Assembly (NCBI GenBank): GCA_030424975.1 | Contig: JAUHVY010000001.1 | Span: forward strand, 803,093 to 867,092 | Direction: 5' to 3' | Length of the DNA: 64,000 nucleotides | DNA from: Alphaproteobacteria bacterium | Lineage (GTDB): Bacteria; Pseudomonadota; Alphaproteobacteria; Micavibrionales; Micavibrionaceae | Shown here: positions 26,332-35,172 of the stretch, piece by piece | Layout: each line of letters begins with the position of its first letter | How positions within the stretch are numbered: the first letter of the stretch is position 1 | Position numbers and translations under genes: made by a program | The notes under the pieces: generated by a model | Databases searched by the model: none | Told to the model about the DNA's origin: nothing | What the model saw: the letters and a program-made list of their open reading frames with translations, nothing else

Positions 26332-27204
26332 CTAAAAAGGCCACCACCAACTCTTCCCCCCACCCGGAGGCGGACCTCCAGGCCCAATTTTAACAGTACG
26401 ATCTGCATTAAAATCAATAGGTATCGTTAATGTCCCCCCATAGCCAACGACAGAATCGCCGACCACGTTTAAAGTTTGTTGAGCCAATTGCTGCTCAGTG
26501 TTATCAGAGAACACATTATCAATATCCAAATTAATACGATTGAGGTTCTTTATACCGTTACGATAACGCTCATCTTTCGTATAAACAAGACGGCTCGACA
26601 CCTCAGGCATTGCAATTTGCGCTGTAAGCAATGCATTATCACCACTTACTGCGGTGGAAACATCCTTAAAAACTTCGAAATGAATATGCGGCCATCGGCC
26701 ATCATAACATCCGGGATAGTTCGTTTTAAAATGCACCACACCATTCTCATCAGAAACACCGACACCGCGTAAATAATTTTGATCCGTAATATCGTACAAT
26801 GAATAGTCACCTACCTGATCACAAGCCCATAAATAAATGGCATAGCCAGAAAGCGGAACGCAACCGGAAGCGTCTAATAAAGTCAGCTTTAAATTTAATG
26901 GTACACCGACCGCTTCTCCAGAGTAATCACCAAAAGATTTCCTTAAATCGGAACGAATAACACCTTCTTGTTTAAGTACATTTACGATTTTTAAATTCTT
27001 ACGATTAGACCCGTCCGCAGGATATGGCCCAGCAGTTTCCCACGGCAATGAGATACAACTTTGCGCCCAAACTGGCATAGCCATAGCGCACGCACCTACG
27101 CCTGTTGCAATCCCTAAAAATTTACGGCGATTTATTAATTTTGGTAAATCATGTTTGAAACCATGATCATGGTCATGAGTGTTTTTATTGGCATTATTCT
27201 GCAC
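26332..27204 (-). CDS. Tat-exported intradiol ring-cleavage dioxygenase-like protein
   Basis: 290 residues. A His/Asp-rich leader precedes NRRKFLGIATGVGACAMAMP, a twin-arginine signal with cleavage near VWAQS (about residue 48), so the folded enzyme goes to the periplasm. The catalytic core resembles protocatechuate/catechol 1,2-dioxygenases, with the iron-ligand tyrosines in ETAGPYPADG and NYPGCYDGRWPHIHFEVF, the latter also holding both histidines. Exported intradiol enzymes are less well known than cytosolic ones; several act on lignin-like or hydroxyquinol substrates. The C-terminus is Gly/Pro-rich and ends KSWWWPF. It stands alone, with no aromatic pathway genes nearby. Confidence 0.85.
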   Translation of the reverse strand: MQNNANKNTHDHDHGFKHDLPKLINRRKFLGIATGVGACAMAMPVWAQSCISLPWETAGPYPADGSNRKNLKIVNVLKQEGVIRSDLRKSFGDYSGEAVGVPLNLKLTLLDASGCVPLSGYAIYLWACDQVGDYSLYDITDQNYLRGVGVSDENGVVHFKTNYPGCYDGRWPHIHFEVFKDVSTAVSGDNALLTAQIAMPEVSSRLVYTKDERYRNGIKNLNRINLDIDNVFSDNTEQQLAQQTLNVVGDSVVGYGGTLTIPIDFNADRTVKIGPGGPPPGGGKSWWWPF

Positions 27205-27286
27205 GATACTACTACTTTGTTTTTATATTACAAAGCCACAATAGCTCTTATTTTAACTTACATAATAAATTTTAAATACCTTCGAA

Positions 27287-27790
27287 TTATTTTTTTGAAG
27301 GTATCCGAACTTCACTATATCGCATATATGCAACATCACCTTGGGATTCAAGTTTTCCTACTTCTACAAGATGGGTAAGTCGCTGAGGATAATAATTCTC
27401 TGGAATCTTTTGCATATTCTCTGGTAGCTGTTGCATTGTTCTTCCAACGACACGCGCTACTTTGCGCCAGTGCTCATGTGCATTTGATAAAATAATTTCG
27501 TCAATTTTGCTTAGCTCACCCTCATTAAAAGTGTTAATTAACGCTAACTGTTCCTTGGTTAAAGGCAGTGCAGGAATATAGTCTTCGGGAGGCGGTGGCC
27601 TTAAAGAAGGATTCTTCTCGAATATGGGTTTCTGAAATTCTCTAATTAATCCAATTGCCCTACCTAATTTTTCAATGCTGCTGTATTCTTTGCTTCGATT
27701 TACAAATAGTTTACCCAAGGCAATATCCAGCGATTCTATTGCTTCTGTGGTTAATTTGGCAAGAGTTTCATCTATATTCTTATTTTCCAT
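27287..27790 (-). CDS. Uncharacterized helical protein
   Basis: About 167 residues with the chosen start. No family is recognised. It is predicted mostly helical, charged, with a proline-rich PSLRPPPPEDYIPALPL segment (about residues 62-78), and has no signal or membrane segment. The frame extends upstream to an ATG at 27859, but AAGGAT lies six bases before the ATG at 27790, so the shorter form is preferred. It sits between the dioxygenase and repeat copy C, on the same strand as the dioxygenase. Confidence 0.6.
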   Translation of the reverse strand: MENKNIDETLAKLTTEAIESLDIALGKLFVNRSKEYSSIEKLGRAIGLIREFQKPIFEKNPSLRPPPPEDYIPALPLTKEQLALINTFNEGELSKIDEIILSNAHEHWRKVARVVGRTMQQLPENMQKIPENYYPQRLTHLVEVGKLESQGDVAYMRYSEVRIPSKK

Positions 27791-27861
27791 ACCCTTATCC
27801 TTATCACATTCAATATAAATTGTCAGTGAACGATCTATACGCCCTGAAGAATCTTTCATCT

Positions 27862-27894
27862 ATGATAAAATATTGCAGGAAAATATGGCGCGCC
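27862..27894 (+). repeat. Short intergenic repeat, copy C
   Basis: Direct partner of copy A (26184-26210), with small insertions. It lies in the 219-base gap between the orphan gene and the response regulator, which otherwise shows nothing recognisable apart from AT-rich promoter-like sequence before the regulator. Confidence 0.55.
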
Positions 27895-28009
27895 TTGATC
27901 GACAAAGTGTAAACCAATTATTCATTGAACTCATTAAGTTACAAAAAATACTGAGCCATAAAAACCATTAGTTCTTCCTCAATGCGAAAGACAATGATAG
28001 CAATAGAGC

Positions 28010-28693
28010 ATGAAGATTTTAATTATCGAAGATGATAAAAATGTCTCCGCTTATATTGCCAAAGGGCTGTCAGAAGCGGGACATGTCGCAGATATTGCAA
28101 GCAATGGTAAAGACGGCCTTTTTCTCGCACAAAATGAGAAATATGACGCGCTTATTATTGACCGTATGCTGCCTGAGTTAGATGGGTTAAGCGTCATACA
28201 AGAACTACGCGGATCAGGTCATCATACACCGATATTAATCCTAAGCGCATTGGGCGATGTCGATGACCGCGTAAAAGGTTTACGTTCCGGCGGCGATGAT
28301 TATTTGGTCAAACCTTTTGCATTTGCCGAATTATTAGCAAGAATAGAAATTCTGGCACGCAGAACACAAAGCACAGGGCAGCCTGACAAAGATACTGTTT
28401 TAACGACAGGTGACCTGCAGCTCGACCTTTTGACGCGAAAAGTCAAACGCAGTCAGAAAACTATTGAATTGCAATCTCGTGAATTTAATTTGCTTGAATA
28501 TATGCTCCGTCATAAGGGTCAGGTCGTAACACGCACAATGTTGCTAGAGGCAGTATGGGACTATCATTTTGACCCGCAGACAAATGTAATTGATGTTCAC
28601 ATAAGCCGCCTGCGTAAGAAAATTGATGATCAGGGCGGAAAAGTAATAAAGACGGTACGTGGTGCAGGATATATCATCGAAGACAGTTTCTAG
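28010..28693 (+). CDS. OmpR/PhoB-family response regulator
   Basis: 227 residues. The receiver domain (about 1-115) has the acidic pair in IIEDDKN, the phospho-acceptor Asp in YDALIIDRMLPELDG (about residue 51), a Thr/Ser switch in PILILSALG and Lys in YLVKPFAFAE. The C-terminal winged helix (about 128-225) has the usual LLEYMLRHKGQVVTR, then VIDVHISRLRKKID and VRGAGYII. It is followed by its cognate kinase with overlapping frames. It heads the 28-35 kb lipid cluster, and control of that cluster is a reasonable inference. Confidence 0.95.
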   Translation: MKILIIEDDKNVSAYIAKGLSEAGHVADIASNGKDGLFLAQNEKYDALIIDRMLPELDGLSVIQELRGSGHHTPILILSALGDVDDRVKGLRSGGDDYLVKPFAFAELLARIEILARRTQSTGQPDKDTVLTTGDLQLDLLTRKVKRSQKTIELQSREFNLLEYMLRHKGQVVTRTMLLEAVWDYHFDPQTNVIDVHISRLRKKIDDQGGKVIKTVRGAGYIIEDSF

Positions 28694-30017
28694 GCGATAC
28701 GCTAAAAGCTCCAGCTTTAAAATGGCGGCGCTGTTCACGCTCCTCCTCGGTTTATCTGCATGCTTTTTAGGATATTCGCTTTATGATATTGGCCAGAACA
28801 ACTTTCTGCGTGAAACAGAAGCCGCAATAGATAGCGAAATTGAACATATTCAAACAATTGAGCAAGCCAATATCTCAAACCAGAGAATACATAGCTATAT
28901 TCAAGCTCGCGCTGAAAAACACGTAAACCCTATATATTTTTACAAAAATATCATAACCAATGATCAATCAGGCCATCTTGATGCGATGCCCGAAGAGGTC
29001 GAACGCATCAAAGAAGGTATTATCAGCTTTAGCCATGACGGTACATTATACGCCGCAAAAATTCATACTTTGGCCGACGGATCAAAATTGCTTATCGGAC
29101 GTGATATCACCGATATAACAGCCAGTTATGAGCGATTAAAATTTTTCAGCGTGCTAATTATGGCGTTCATGCTGGCCGTTATTCTTGTGAGTTTTTTCAT
29201 CAGCTCTTTTGTTGTAAGTCGCATCAATATAATTGCAGCAACAGCCAAACAAATTATGGATACAGGAGATTTATCAGCACGTATCTCAATAAATAGTTCT
29301 TGGGATGATCTAAGTAATCTCGCGCAGGTTTTAAACAACCTCTTAGATCGTATTGAAAATTTAATGCTTGGTATTCGTGACGTCAGTGACAGCATCGCTC
29401 ATGATTTGCGCACCCCCCTCACCCGTTTGCGCAATCACTTAGAAGACATAAAAAAAACCTCAGATCGTCCCGAAGATATTGAGACTATCATTCGAGAGGC
29501 AGATGATATCTTAAATACGTTTAACGCACTGTTACGGATTGCGAATATTGAAAAATCAGCACGCCATCAGAAATTTTCAACAGTAAATATAAGAACGATA
29601 GTAACTGATATTATCGAACTCTATGAACCACTAGCTGAGCAATCAAATATCTCAATTGACTATAGCTTAGAGACAGACCACATAATTCAGGGCGATAAGG
29701 ACCTTCTATTTCAGGCCTTTTCGAATATCATGGATAATGCCATAAAATTTTCACCCAAAAACAGTACAATATGCGTTTCCATGAACGTCGATAGAAACGG
29801 CTCAAGCTTGAATATTTCAGATCAAGGCACTGGAATTGAACACAAAGACAAAGAGCGTATTTTTGAGCGGTTTTATCGTGGGGAGAAAAGCAGAACCACA
29901 GCCGGAAACGGCCTTGGCCTTAGCCTTGTGAAAGCGGTATGTGATCTTCACCACATAACAATCAGTCTGAATAACAACACCCCCGGTCTTCGTGTTTCAC
30001 TCCTATTCAAAGATTAA
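28659..30017 (+). CDS. Sensor histidine kinase partner of the OmpR regulator
   Basis: Up to 452 residues; the longest frame begins with GTG inside the regulator gene, and the true start could be the ATG at 28722. There are two membrane helices (about residues 22-42 and 165-187) flanking a periplasmic loop of about 120 residues. A HAMP domain follows (about 188-240), then HisKA with DSIAHDLRTPLTRLRNHL. The ATPase domain has NIMDNAIKFSPK, ISDQGTGIE and NGLGLSLVKAV. It is co-transcribed with its regulator. The signal is not evident. Confidence 0.93.
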   Translation: MVQDISSKTVSRRYAKSSSFKMAALFTLLLGLSACFLGYSLYDIGQNNFLRETEAAIDSEIEHIQTIEQANISNQRIHSYIQARAEKHVNPIYFYKNIITNDQSGHLDAMPEEVERIKEGIISFSHDGTLYAAKIHTLADGSKLLIGRDITDITASYERLKFFSVLIMAFMLAVILVSFFISSFVVSRINIIAATAKQIMDTGDLSARISINSSWDDLSNLAQVLNNLLDRIENLMLGIRDVSDSIAHDLRTPLTRLRNHLEDIKKTSDRPEDIETIIREADDILNTFNALLRIANIEKSARHQKFSTVNIRTIVTDIIELYEPLAEQSNISIDYSLETDHIIQGDKDLLFQAFSNIMDNAIKFSPKNSTICVSMNVDRNGSSLNISDQGTGIEHKDKERIFERFYRGEKSRTTAGNGLGLSLVKAVCDLHHITISLNNNTPGLRVSLLFKD

Positions 30018-30093
30018 ACTTTTGTAATCATATCGTTAATTTGGCGTATCCCTGAATTGTGTATGGTTGATGGAACAATAAGGAACTAAATAC

Positions 30094-31353
30094 ATGAAAA
30101 TTGCCATCATTGGTTCAGGAATATCAGGGCTCGGCGCCGCTTACATGTTGCATAACCATTACGATATAACCGTTTTTGAAAAGAATAATTATATTGGCGG
30201 ACACAGCCGTACAGTAATTGCCAAAACCCCAGACAATGATGTTCCGGTTGACACTGGCTTCATCGTTTTTAACAAAAAGAATTACCCCCTCCTCACAGCT
30301 CTGTTCGAGCATTTAAATGTTCCGGTCAAGGAAACAGATATGTCCTTTGGTGCAGACATCGCACAAGGATGGTTGGAATACGGAACATATCATAAGCTTG
30401 GCGGTATATTTGCGCAAAAGAAAAACATGCTCCGCCCTTACTATCTAAAAATGCTTGCCGATATTATGCGATTTAACAAAGAAGCACCTGAGTATCTTCG
30501 TCAAGGCACAGAACTTTCTCTTGGTGAGCTTTTGGATGAAATGAAACTGGGCACATGGTTTCGGGATTATTATTTACTTGCGATGGGCGCTGCTATCTGG
30601 AGCACACCCACAACGAAGATGACAGATTTTCCAGCACAAACATTCCTGCGGTTCTTTGACAACCATGGGCTTCTAACTGTCAATGATCATCCGCAGTGGT
30701 ATACCGTGATTGGCGGCAGTAAGGAATATGTGAAGCGCATTACAGCCCCCTATAAGGATAATATTAAATATAATCGTGCCGTTAAATCGGTATCCCGCAG
30801 TGATGAAGGTGTTACAGTCAAAGACATTCACACCAACGATCATATTTTTGATCAAGTGATTTTCGCATGCCACAGTGATCAGGCGATGGCAATGCTAAGC
30901 GATCCCTCCTCGCAGGAAAAAGAAATAATCGGTGCGATAAAATATCAGCCGAATGATATGGTCTTACATAGTGATTTAAGCTTTATGCCAAAAGCTAAAA
31001 AAGCATGGTCTAGTTGGGTATACCAATCAGAAGACAAAACAGATAGTAGCGGCAATGTATCATTAAGCTACTGGATGAATAACCTACAACCCCTGAACAC
31101 AACAACACCCGTCATTATCACATTAAACCCCGCGCGGGAACCTGATCCCGCATTAGTGTATGATCGATATAATTTTGAACATCCAGTCTTTGATCAAAAA
31201 GCGATCGAAGCACAGTCGAAAATTGACAATATACAAGGAACAAACAACACGTGGTATTGCGGCGCATGGCAGCGATACGGATTTCATGAAGACGGTTTAT
31301 TAAGCGCAGTCAACGTGGTTCGTAAAATGGGGATTGAACCTGAATGGATATAG
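30094..31353 (+). CDS. FAD-dependent amine-oxidase-like protein of lipid cluster
   Basis: 419 residues. The N-terminal Rossmann motif is KIAIIGSGISGLGAAYML (GxGxxG), followed by VFEKNNYIGGHSRTV, the family's EKxxxxGGHxxT element. The C-terminus has TWYCGAWQRYGFHEDGL with the FAD-contacting GxW/GxxxDG features. This COG2907-type flavoprotein is nearly always beside a DUF1365 gene and a CFA-synthase-like methyltransferase, as here, and is implicated in methylated or furan fatty acid synthesis after photo-oxidative stress. It overlaps the DUF1365 gene by ten bases. AAGGAA lies before the ATG. Confidence 0.88.
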   Translation: MKIAIIGSGISGLGAAYMLHNHYDITVFEKNNYIGGHSRTVIAKTPDNDVPVDTGFIVFNKKNYPLLTALFEHLNVPVKETDMSFGADIAQGWLEYGTYHKLGGIFAQKKNMLRPYYLKMLADIMRFNKEAPEYLRQGTELSLGELLDEMKLGTWFRDYYLLAMGAAIWSTPTTKMTDFPAQTFLRFFDNHGLLTVNDHPQWYTVIGGSKEYVKRITAPYKDNIKYNRAVKSVSRSDEGVTVKDIHTNDHIFDQVIFACHSDQAMAMLSDPSSQEKEIIGAIKYQPNDMVLHSDLSFMPKAKKAWSSWVYQSEDKTDSSGNVSLSYWMNNLQPLNTTTPVIITLNPAREPDPALVYDRYNFEHPVFDQKAIEAQSKIDNIQGTNNTWYCGAWQRYGFHEDGLLSAVNVVRKMGIEPEWI

Positions 31354-32135
31354 ACCCGCAAATATTCACCGCCAAGGTTATGCATAAACGCCTTTTCCCA
31401 AAAGTAAATCAATTTGTCTATGATATTTACTATCTTGCTCTGCCCCTTCACAAAATAAACGATGCCGCGGATCGGGGACTGTGCATAAATCGATATGCAC
31501 CAATCAGCTTTTACAACTGTGATCATGGCGGACACACGGCCAATGAAGATTTACAAAAATGGATTTCCGACATCCTGCAGCCCCATAACTTAAATGACAC
31601 AATCGATTCAGTTATGCTGGTGACTATGCCGCGTGTTTTAGGGTACGTCTTTAACCCCGTCAGTTTTTGGCTTTGCCTTGATAAAGATAAGAATATTCGT
31701 GCCGTACTCAACGAAGTGAATAACACCTTCGGCGAAACACATTCATATTTGTGCGCACATGAAAACGGCAGCCCTCTGAAGAAAAAAGAGTGGTTAGAAG
31801 CTAAGAAACTGTTTCATGTCTCGCCTTTTCTGGAACGCGAGGGGCACTACAAATTTCGATATGAACTTGATGGTGAACGCCTTGGTATATGGATCGATTT
31901 TTATGATGAAGAGAGCAATAAAAAGCTCATAACCTCTTTAACAGGTACGCTGATGCCTTTAACCAGAAAAAACCTCAGATACGTATTTTGGCGCTATCCT
32001 CTGGTCACTTTAAAATCAATTTGCCTCATACATTGGCAGGCATTGAAACTGGTGTTCAAACATGCGCGTTACTACCGCAAACCTGTGCAATTAACGCCTA
32101 AAATCACCCGAAACGAAAACCTTACAAAAATGTAA
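31344..32135 (+). CDS. DUF1365 family protein
   Basis: 263 residues. Recognisable DUF1365 blocks are AKVMHKRLFPKVNQFVYDIYY near the start, LVTMPRVLGYVFNPVSFWLCLD (about residues 92-113), LNEVNNTFGETHSYL and the C-terminal WRYPLVTLKSICLIHWQALKL; the last resembles the usual PL.TL......HW.ALKLWLKG block. Biochemistry is unknown, but its fixed association with amine-oxidase-like flavoproteins and CFA-type methyltransferases points to fatty acid modification. It is translationally coupled to the preceding gene. Confidence 0.9.
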   Translation: MDIDPQIFTAKVMHKRLFPKVNQFVYDIYYLALPLHKINDAADRGLCINRYAPISFYNCDHGGHTANEDLQKWISDILQPHNLNDTIDSVMLVTMPRVLGYVFNPVSFWLCLDKDKNIRAVLNEVNNTFGETHSYLCAHENGSPLKKKEWLEAKKLFHVSPFLEREGHYKFRYELDGERLGIWIDFYDEESNKKLITSLTGTLMPLTRKNLRYVFWRYPLVTLKSICLIHWQALKLVFKHARYYRKPVQLTPKITRNENLTKM

Positions 32136-32209
32136 TTTTTGGGTAACTCCCTATTTACAGGCTCATATGTAGATTAATTGTGTATGAAGATAAAAACGGA
32201 AAGATGTTG

Positions 32210-33376
32210 ATGTTTTACAAAACATTCGCAGATAGAATTTTAAAAGCGTTCAATAAAGCACAAAAAGGTACTTTCACCCTGACCACGCCCGATGGCCAAA
32301 CCAGAATATTTGGCGGTGGCCTAAAAGGCGCAAGTGCAAGCATGACAGTGAAAGATTGGCGTACCTTTACTGTATTTGCGGCGAAGGGTGATACAGGCCT
32401 TGCTGAAGCTTATCGCGATGGTTGGTGGGACAGTGATGATATATGCGCTGTTTTTTTATTCGGATTGGAAAACGAAGAATATTTAAAACCTGTTTTTCAC
32501 GGTGGCGGTTTTTCCAATTTGACGATGAGTGTTTTTAATGCCCTCAGACAAAACACACTTCGAGGCAGCCGTAAAAACATTCAGGCACATTATGATTTAG
32601 GGAATGATTTCTATAGCCTTTGGCTAGATCCCAGCATGACATATTCTTCGGCTCTTTACCTAAACGATAACGAAGACCTTACGAGCGCGCAAAATAACAA
32701 ATATGACCGCCTTATCGACCGTTTTGAGAGTCCTTGTGGCGATTTGTTAGAAGTCGGATGCGGTTGGGGTGGCTTCGCACAGCGTGTTGCAGATCGCAGA
32801 GACTGTGATTACCGCCTGAAAGGCATCACATTATCAAATGAGCAACATGACTATGCAAAGGTACGTCTGGGAGAGAGAGCAAGCATCGTGCTTGAAGACT
32901 ACCGTCACCAAACAGGGCATTACGACAATATCGTATCGATTGAAATGTTCGAAGCGGTCGGTGAAAAATTCTGGCCTACATATTTTGATAAACTTCATAG
33001 CCTTCTTAGTCATAAAGGTCAGGCTATGATTCAAACCATCACCATCAATGATGAGCATTTTGAAAGATACAGAAAAGGCGGTGACATGATCCGCAATTAT
33101 ATCTTCCCGGGCGGCATGCTCCCCAGCCCTGAGAAGTTCAAACAAAATGCGGAGCAATCAAACCTGCGTGTAGTTGATGAATTCGCCTTCGGGCAAGATT
33201 ACGCAAGCACGATGTTAGAATGGCTCAATCGCTTTGATCAAAATAAGCACGCCATCATTGCGCTAGGCTATGACGAAAAATTTATTCGGATGTGGCGCTT
33301 TTATCTTGCTGTTTGTTATGCGGCCTTCAAAGTTGAGCGCATTAACGTGATGCATATGGAGCTGCGTCATGCATAA
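32210..33376 (+). CDS. Cyclopropane-fatty-acyl-phospholipid synthase-like methyltransferase
   Basis: About 388 residues. It methylates unsaturated acyl chains with S-adenosylmethionine at the membrane surface. Visible motifs are NIQAHYDLGNDFYSLWLDPSMTYSSALY (family signature, about residues 122-150), LLEVGCGWGGFAQRVADR (SAM motif I), GITLSNEQHDYAKVR and SIEMFEAVGEKFWPTYF. The longest frame opens with GTG at 32180, but the GGAAAG six bases before the ATG at 32210 favours this start. It overlaps the next gene by eight bases. Whether it makes cyclopropane or a methyl-furan precursor cannot be told. Confidence 0.92.
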   Translation: MFYKTFADRILKAFNKAQKGTFTLTTPDGQTRIFGGGLKGASASMTVKDWRTFTVFAAKGDTGLAEAYRDGWWDSDDICAVFLFGLENEEYLKPVFHGGGFSNLTMSVFNALRQNTLRGSRKNIQAHYDLGNDFYSLWLDPSMTYSSALYLNDNEDLTSAQNNKYDRLIDRFESPCGDLLEVGCGWGGFAQRVADRRDCDYRLKGITLSNEQHDYAKVRLGERASIVLEDYRHQTGHYDNIVSIEMFEAVGEKFWPTYFDKLHSLLSHKGQAMIQTITINDEHFERYRKGGDMIRNYIFPGGMLPSPEKFKQNAEQSNLRVVDEFAFGQDYASTMLEWLNRFDQNKHAIIALGYDEKFIRMWRFYLAVCYAAFKVERINVMHMELRHA

Positions 33377-33890
33377 ACGTATTCTGACACTTGCAATCCT
33401 TGTAACCTTCCCGTTTACAGCTTTTGCCTCGAACGATTTTATTGCGCAGAATGTCAAAGATGCTCATGCCGTTGGCGCTGCGCGTTATCAGTTCTTATTT
33501 ATGGATATTTATGATGCAACCCTTTATGCCCCCAAAAGCGGGTGGAGTTTTTCTTCTCCTTTTGCATTAGAGCTGAAATATCTGCGTAATTTATCCGGCA
33601 AAAAAATAGCAGACAGATCGGCAAAAGAAATCAGGCAACAGGGCTTTAAAAATGAAATCAAACTGGCCGACTGGCACGCACAAATGACGAGCATTTTCCC
33701 TGATGTAGAACAAGGCATGGTTTTAACAGGTGTTTTCAAACCGAATGGTGAAACTGTTTTTTACAAGAATGACACGATTATAGGACACGTTAAGGACCCT
33801 GAATTCGGGATGTGGTTTTTCGGCATCTGGCTATCAAAAAACACATCAGAACCTGAGTTCAGAAAAGCCTTACTGGGAGAGAACAATTAA
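33369..33890 (+). CDS. Chalcone isomerase-like periplasmic protein
   Basis: 173 residues. A signal peptide (about residues 1-18, LTLAILVTFPFTAFAS) predicts export. The body matches the bacterial chalcone-isomerase-like family: VGAARYQFLFMDIYDATLYAP, LELKYLRNLSGKKIADRSAKEI and the closing FGMWFFGIWLSKNTSEPEFRKALLG. In plants this fold binds fatty acids as well as flavonoids, which suits a lipid-modification operon; the bacterial role is unproven. It overlaps the methyltransferase gene by eight bases and the lipoprotein gene by one. Confidence 0.87.
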   Translation: MHKRILTLAILVTFPFTAFASNDFIAQNVKDAHAVGAARYQFLFMDIYDATLYAPKSGWSFSSPFALELKYLRNLSGKKIADRSAKEIRQQGFKNEIKLADWHAQMTSIFPDVEQGMVLTGVFKPNGETVFYKNDTIIGHVKDPEFGMWFFGIWLSKNTSEPEFRKALLGENN

Positions 33891-34423
33891 TGAAAAGATT
33901 ATTAGCACTAGCAGGAGTAATTATAATGTTATGCGGATGCACAAATAACAAAGTTGAATATTACAAAGACACAGAGCCTGAGATTAAATTTGAAGAGTTT
34001 TTTAGCGGTGATCTTGTCGGCTGGGGCATCGTACAAAATTGGAAAGGTCAGGTTGTTCGACGCTTTGACATTAAAATGCACGGTTCTTGGGATGGCAATA
34101 ACGGCACATTGAACGAGGATTTCATATATTATGATGGTGAAGAGCAAAAGCGCATCTGGAAAGTTGTCAAAAAAGAAGACGGAACATTCACCGGTCAAGC
34201 AGATGATATCCTGGGCACAGCGCAAGGTACGACATCCGGTAACGCCATAAACTGGCATTACAGCATGGATTTACCCGTAAAGGGAAAAACATACCGCGTG
34301 AAGTTTGATGATTGGATGTGGCAAATGAACGGCGGCGTATTGATAAATCGATCATATATCAAAAAATTTGGTATAACAGTTGCTGAATTGACGCTTGTAT
34401 TACAAAAGGTTGAGAAGAAATAG
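33890..34423 (+). CDS. DUF3833 family lipoprotein
   Basis: 177 residues. The N-terminus ends IIMLCGCTNNK, giving a lipobox with the lipidated Cys at about residue 17. The body follows DUF3833: FEEFFSGDLVGWGIVQNWKG, GSWDGNNGTLNEDFIYYDGE, then VKFDDWMWQMNGGVLINRSYIKKFGI. Function is unknown, but the family is a regular member of clusters with CFA synthase, DUF1365 and chalcone-isomerase-like genes. It starts on the last base of the preceding gene. Confidence 0.87.
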   Translation: MKRLLALAGVIIMLCGCTNNKVEYYKDTEPEIKFEEFFSGDLVGWGIVQNWKGQVVRRFDIKMHGSWDGNNGTLNEDFIYYDGEEQKRIWKVVKKEDGTFTGQADDILGTAQGTTSGNAINWHYSMDLPVKGKTYRVKFDDWMWQMNGGVLINRSYIKKFGITVAELTLVLQKVEKK

Positions 34424-34425
34424 TT

Positions 34426-35172
34426 ATGGCGTTTAAAAACCAAACCATCTGGATTATAGGCGCGAGCAGCGGCATAGGTGAGAGCCTTGCAAAAATCCTA
34501 AGTGAGCAAGGTGCATCCTTAATTTTATCCGCGCGAAGCGAAGATAAGCTTAATGCTCTTAATGCTAGTTTGAATGATCTACATATCGTCCTACCTTTTG
34601 ATATTGCGAATTTTGAAGACACGGATAGCGCCGTATCGCATGTTAAAAACCTAGGAAAACCTATTGATCGTATCATCTGTATGGCCGGTATCTATGAACC
34701 GTCAGCTATCAAAGATATAAGCGATGAGAATCTGGTGAAAATTATTGCCGTAAACATGACGGGCATTATGCATTTTACAAAATGCGCATATAATCTTGTA
34801 GAAAAACAAACCAAGGCACAAATAGCCCTTTGCGCCAGCGTAATAGGATATATAGGTCTACCGAACGCACAGCCTTACGCAGCAAGCAAAGCCGGCCTGA
34901 TCAACTTCATCCAAAGCCTGAGAATGGAAGCGGATAAACATATAGACATAAAAATGATCAACCCGGGATTTGTTCGCACTCCCTTAACGGATAAGAATGA
35001 ATTCAGTATGCCCTTTATATTAGAGCCAGAAGACGCCGCACAGCGTATATTAAAAGGCCTGCAGTCCAATGCGTTCGATATTAACTTTCCTAAGAGATTA
35101 ACTCTCGCGCTTAAAATTATATCGATCCTACCTGATTTTTTGAAAATTCCGATCTGTTCAAAATTCAAATAA
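34426..35172 (+). CDS. Short-chain dehydrogenase/reductase
   Basis: 248 residues. The cofactor motif is IIGASSGIGESLA (TGxxxGxG type) near residue 8. The catalytic Ser is in IALCASVIGYIGLPNAQ, with YAASK giving the Tyr-x3-Lys pair at about residues 151-155. FVRTPLTDKNE follows. The substrate is unknown; its place two bases after the DUF3833 lipoprotein gene puts it in the lipid cluster. It converges with a second SDR, with no gap between the stop codons. Confidence 0.92.
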   Translation: MAFKNQTIWIIGASSGIGESLAKILSEQGASLILSARSEDKLNALNASLNDLHIVLPFDIANFEDTDSAVSHVKNLGKPIDRIICMAGIYEPSAIKDISDENLVKIIAVNMTGIMHFTKCAYNLVEKQTKAQIALCASVIGYIGLPNAQPYAASKAGLINFIQSLRMEADKHIDIKMINPGFVRTPLTDKNEFSMPFILEPEDAAQRILKGLQSNAFDINFPKRLTLALKIISILPDFLKIPICSKFK

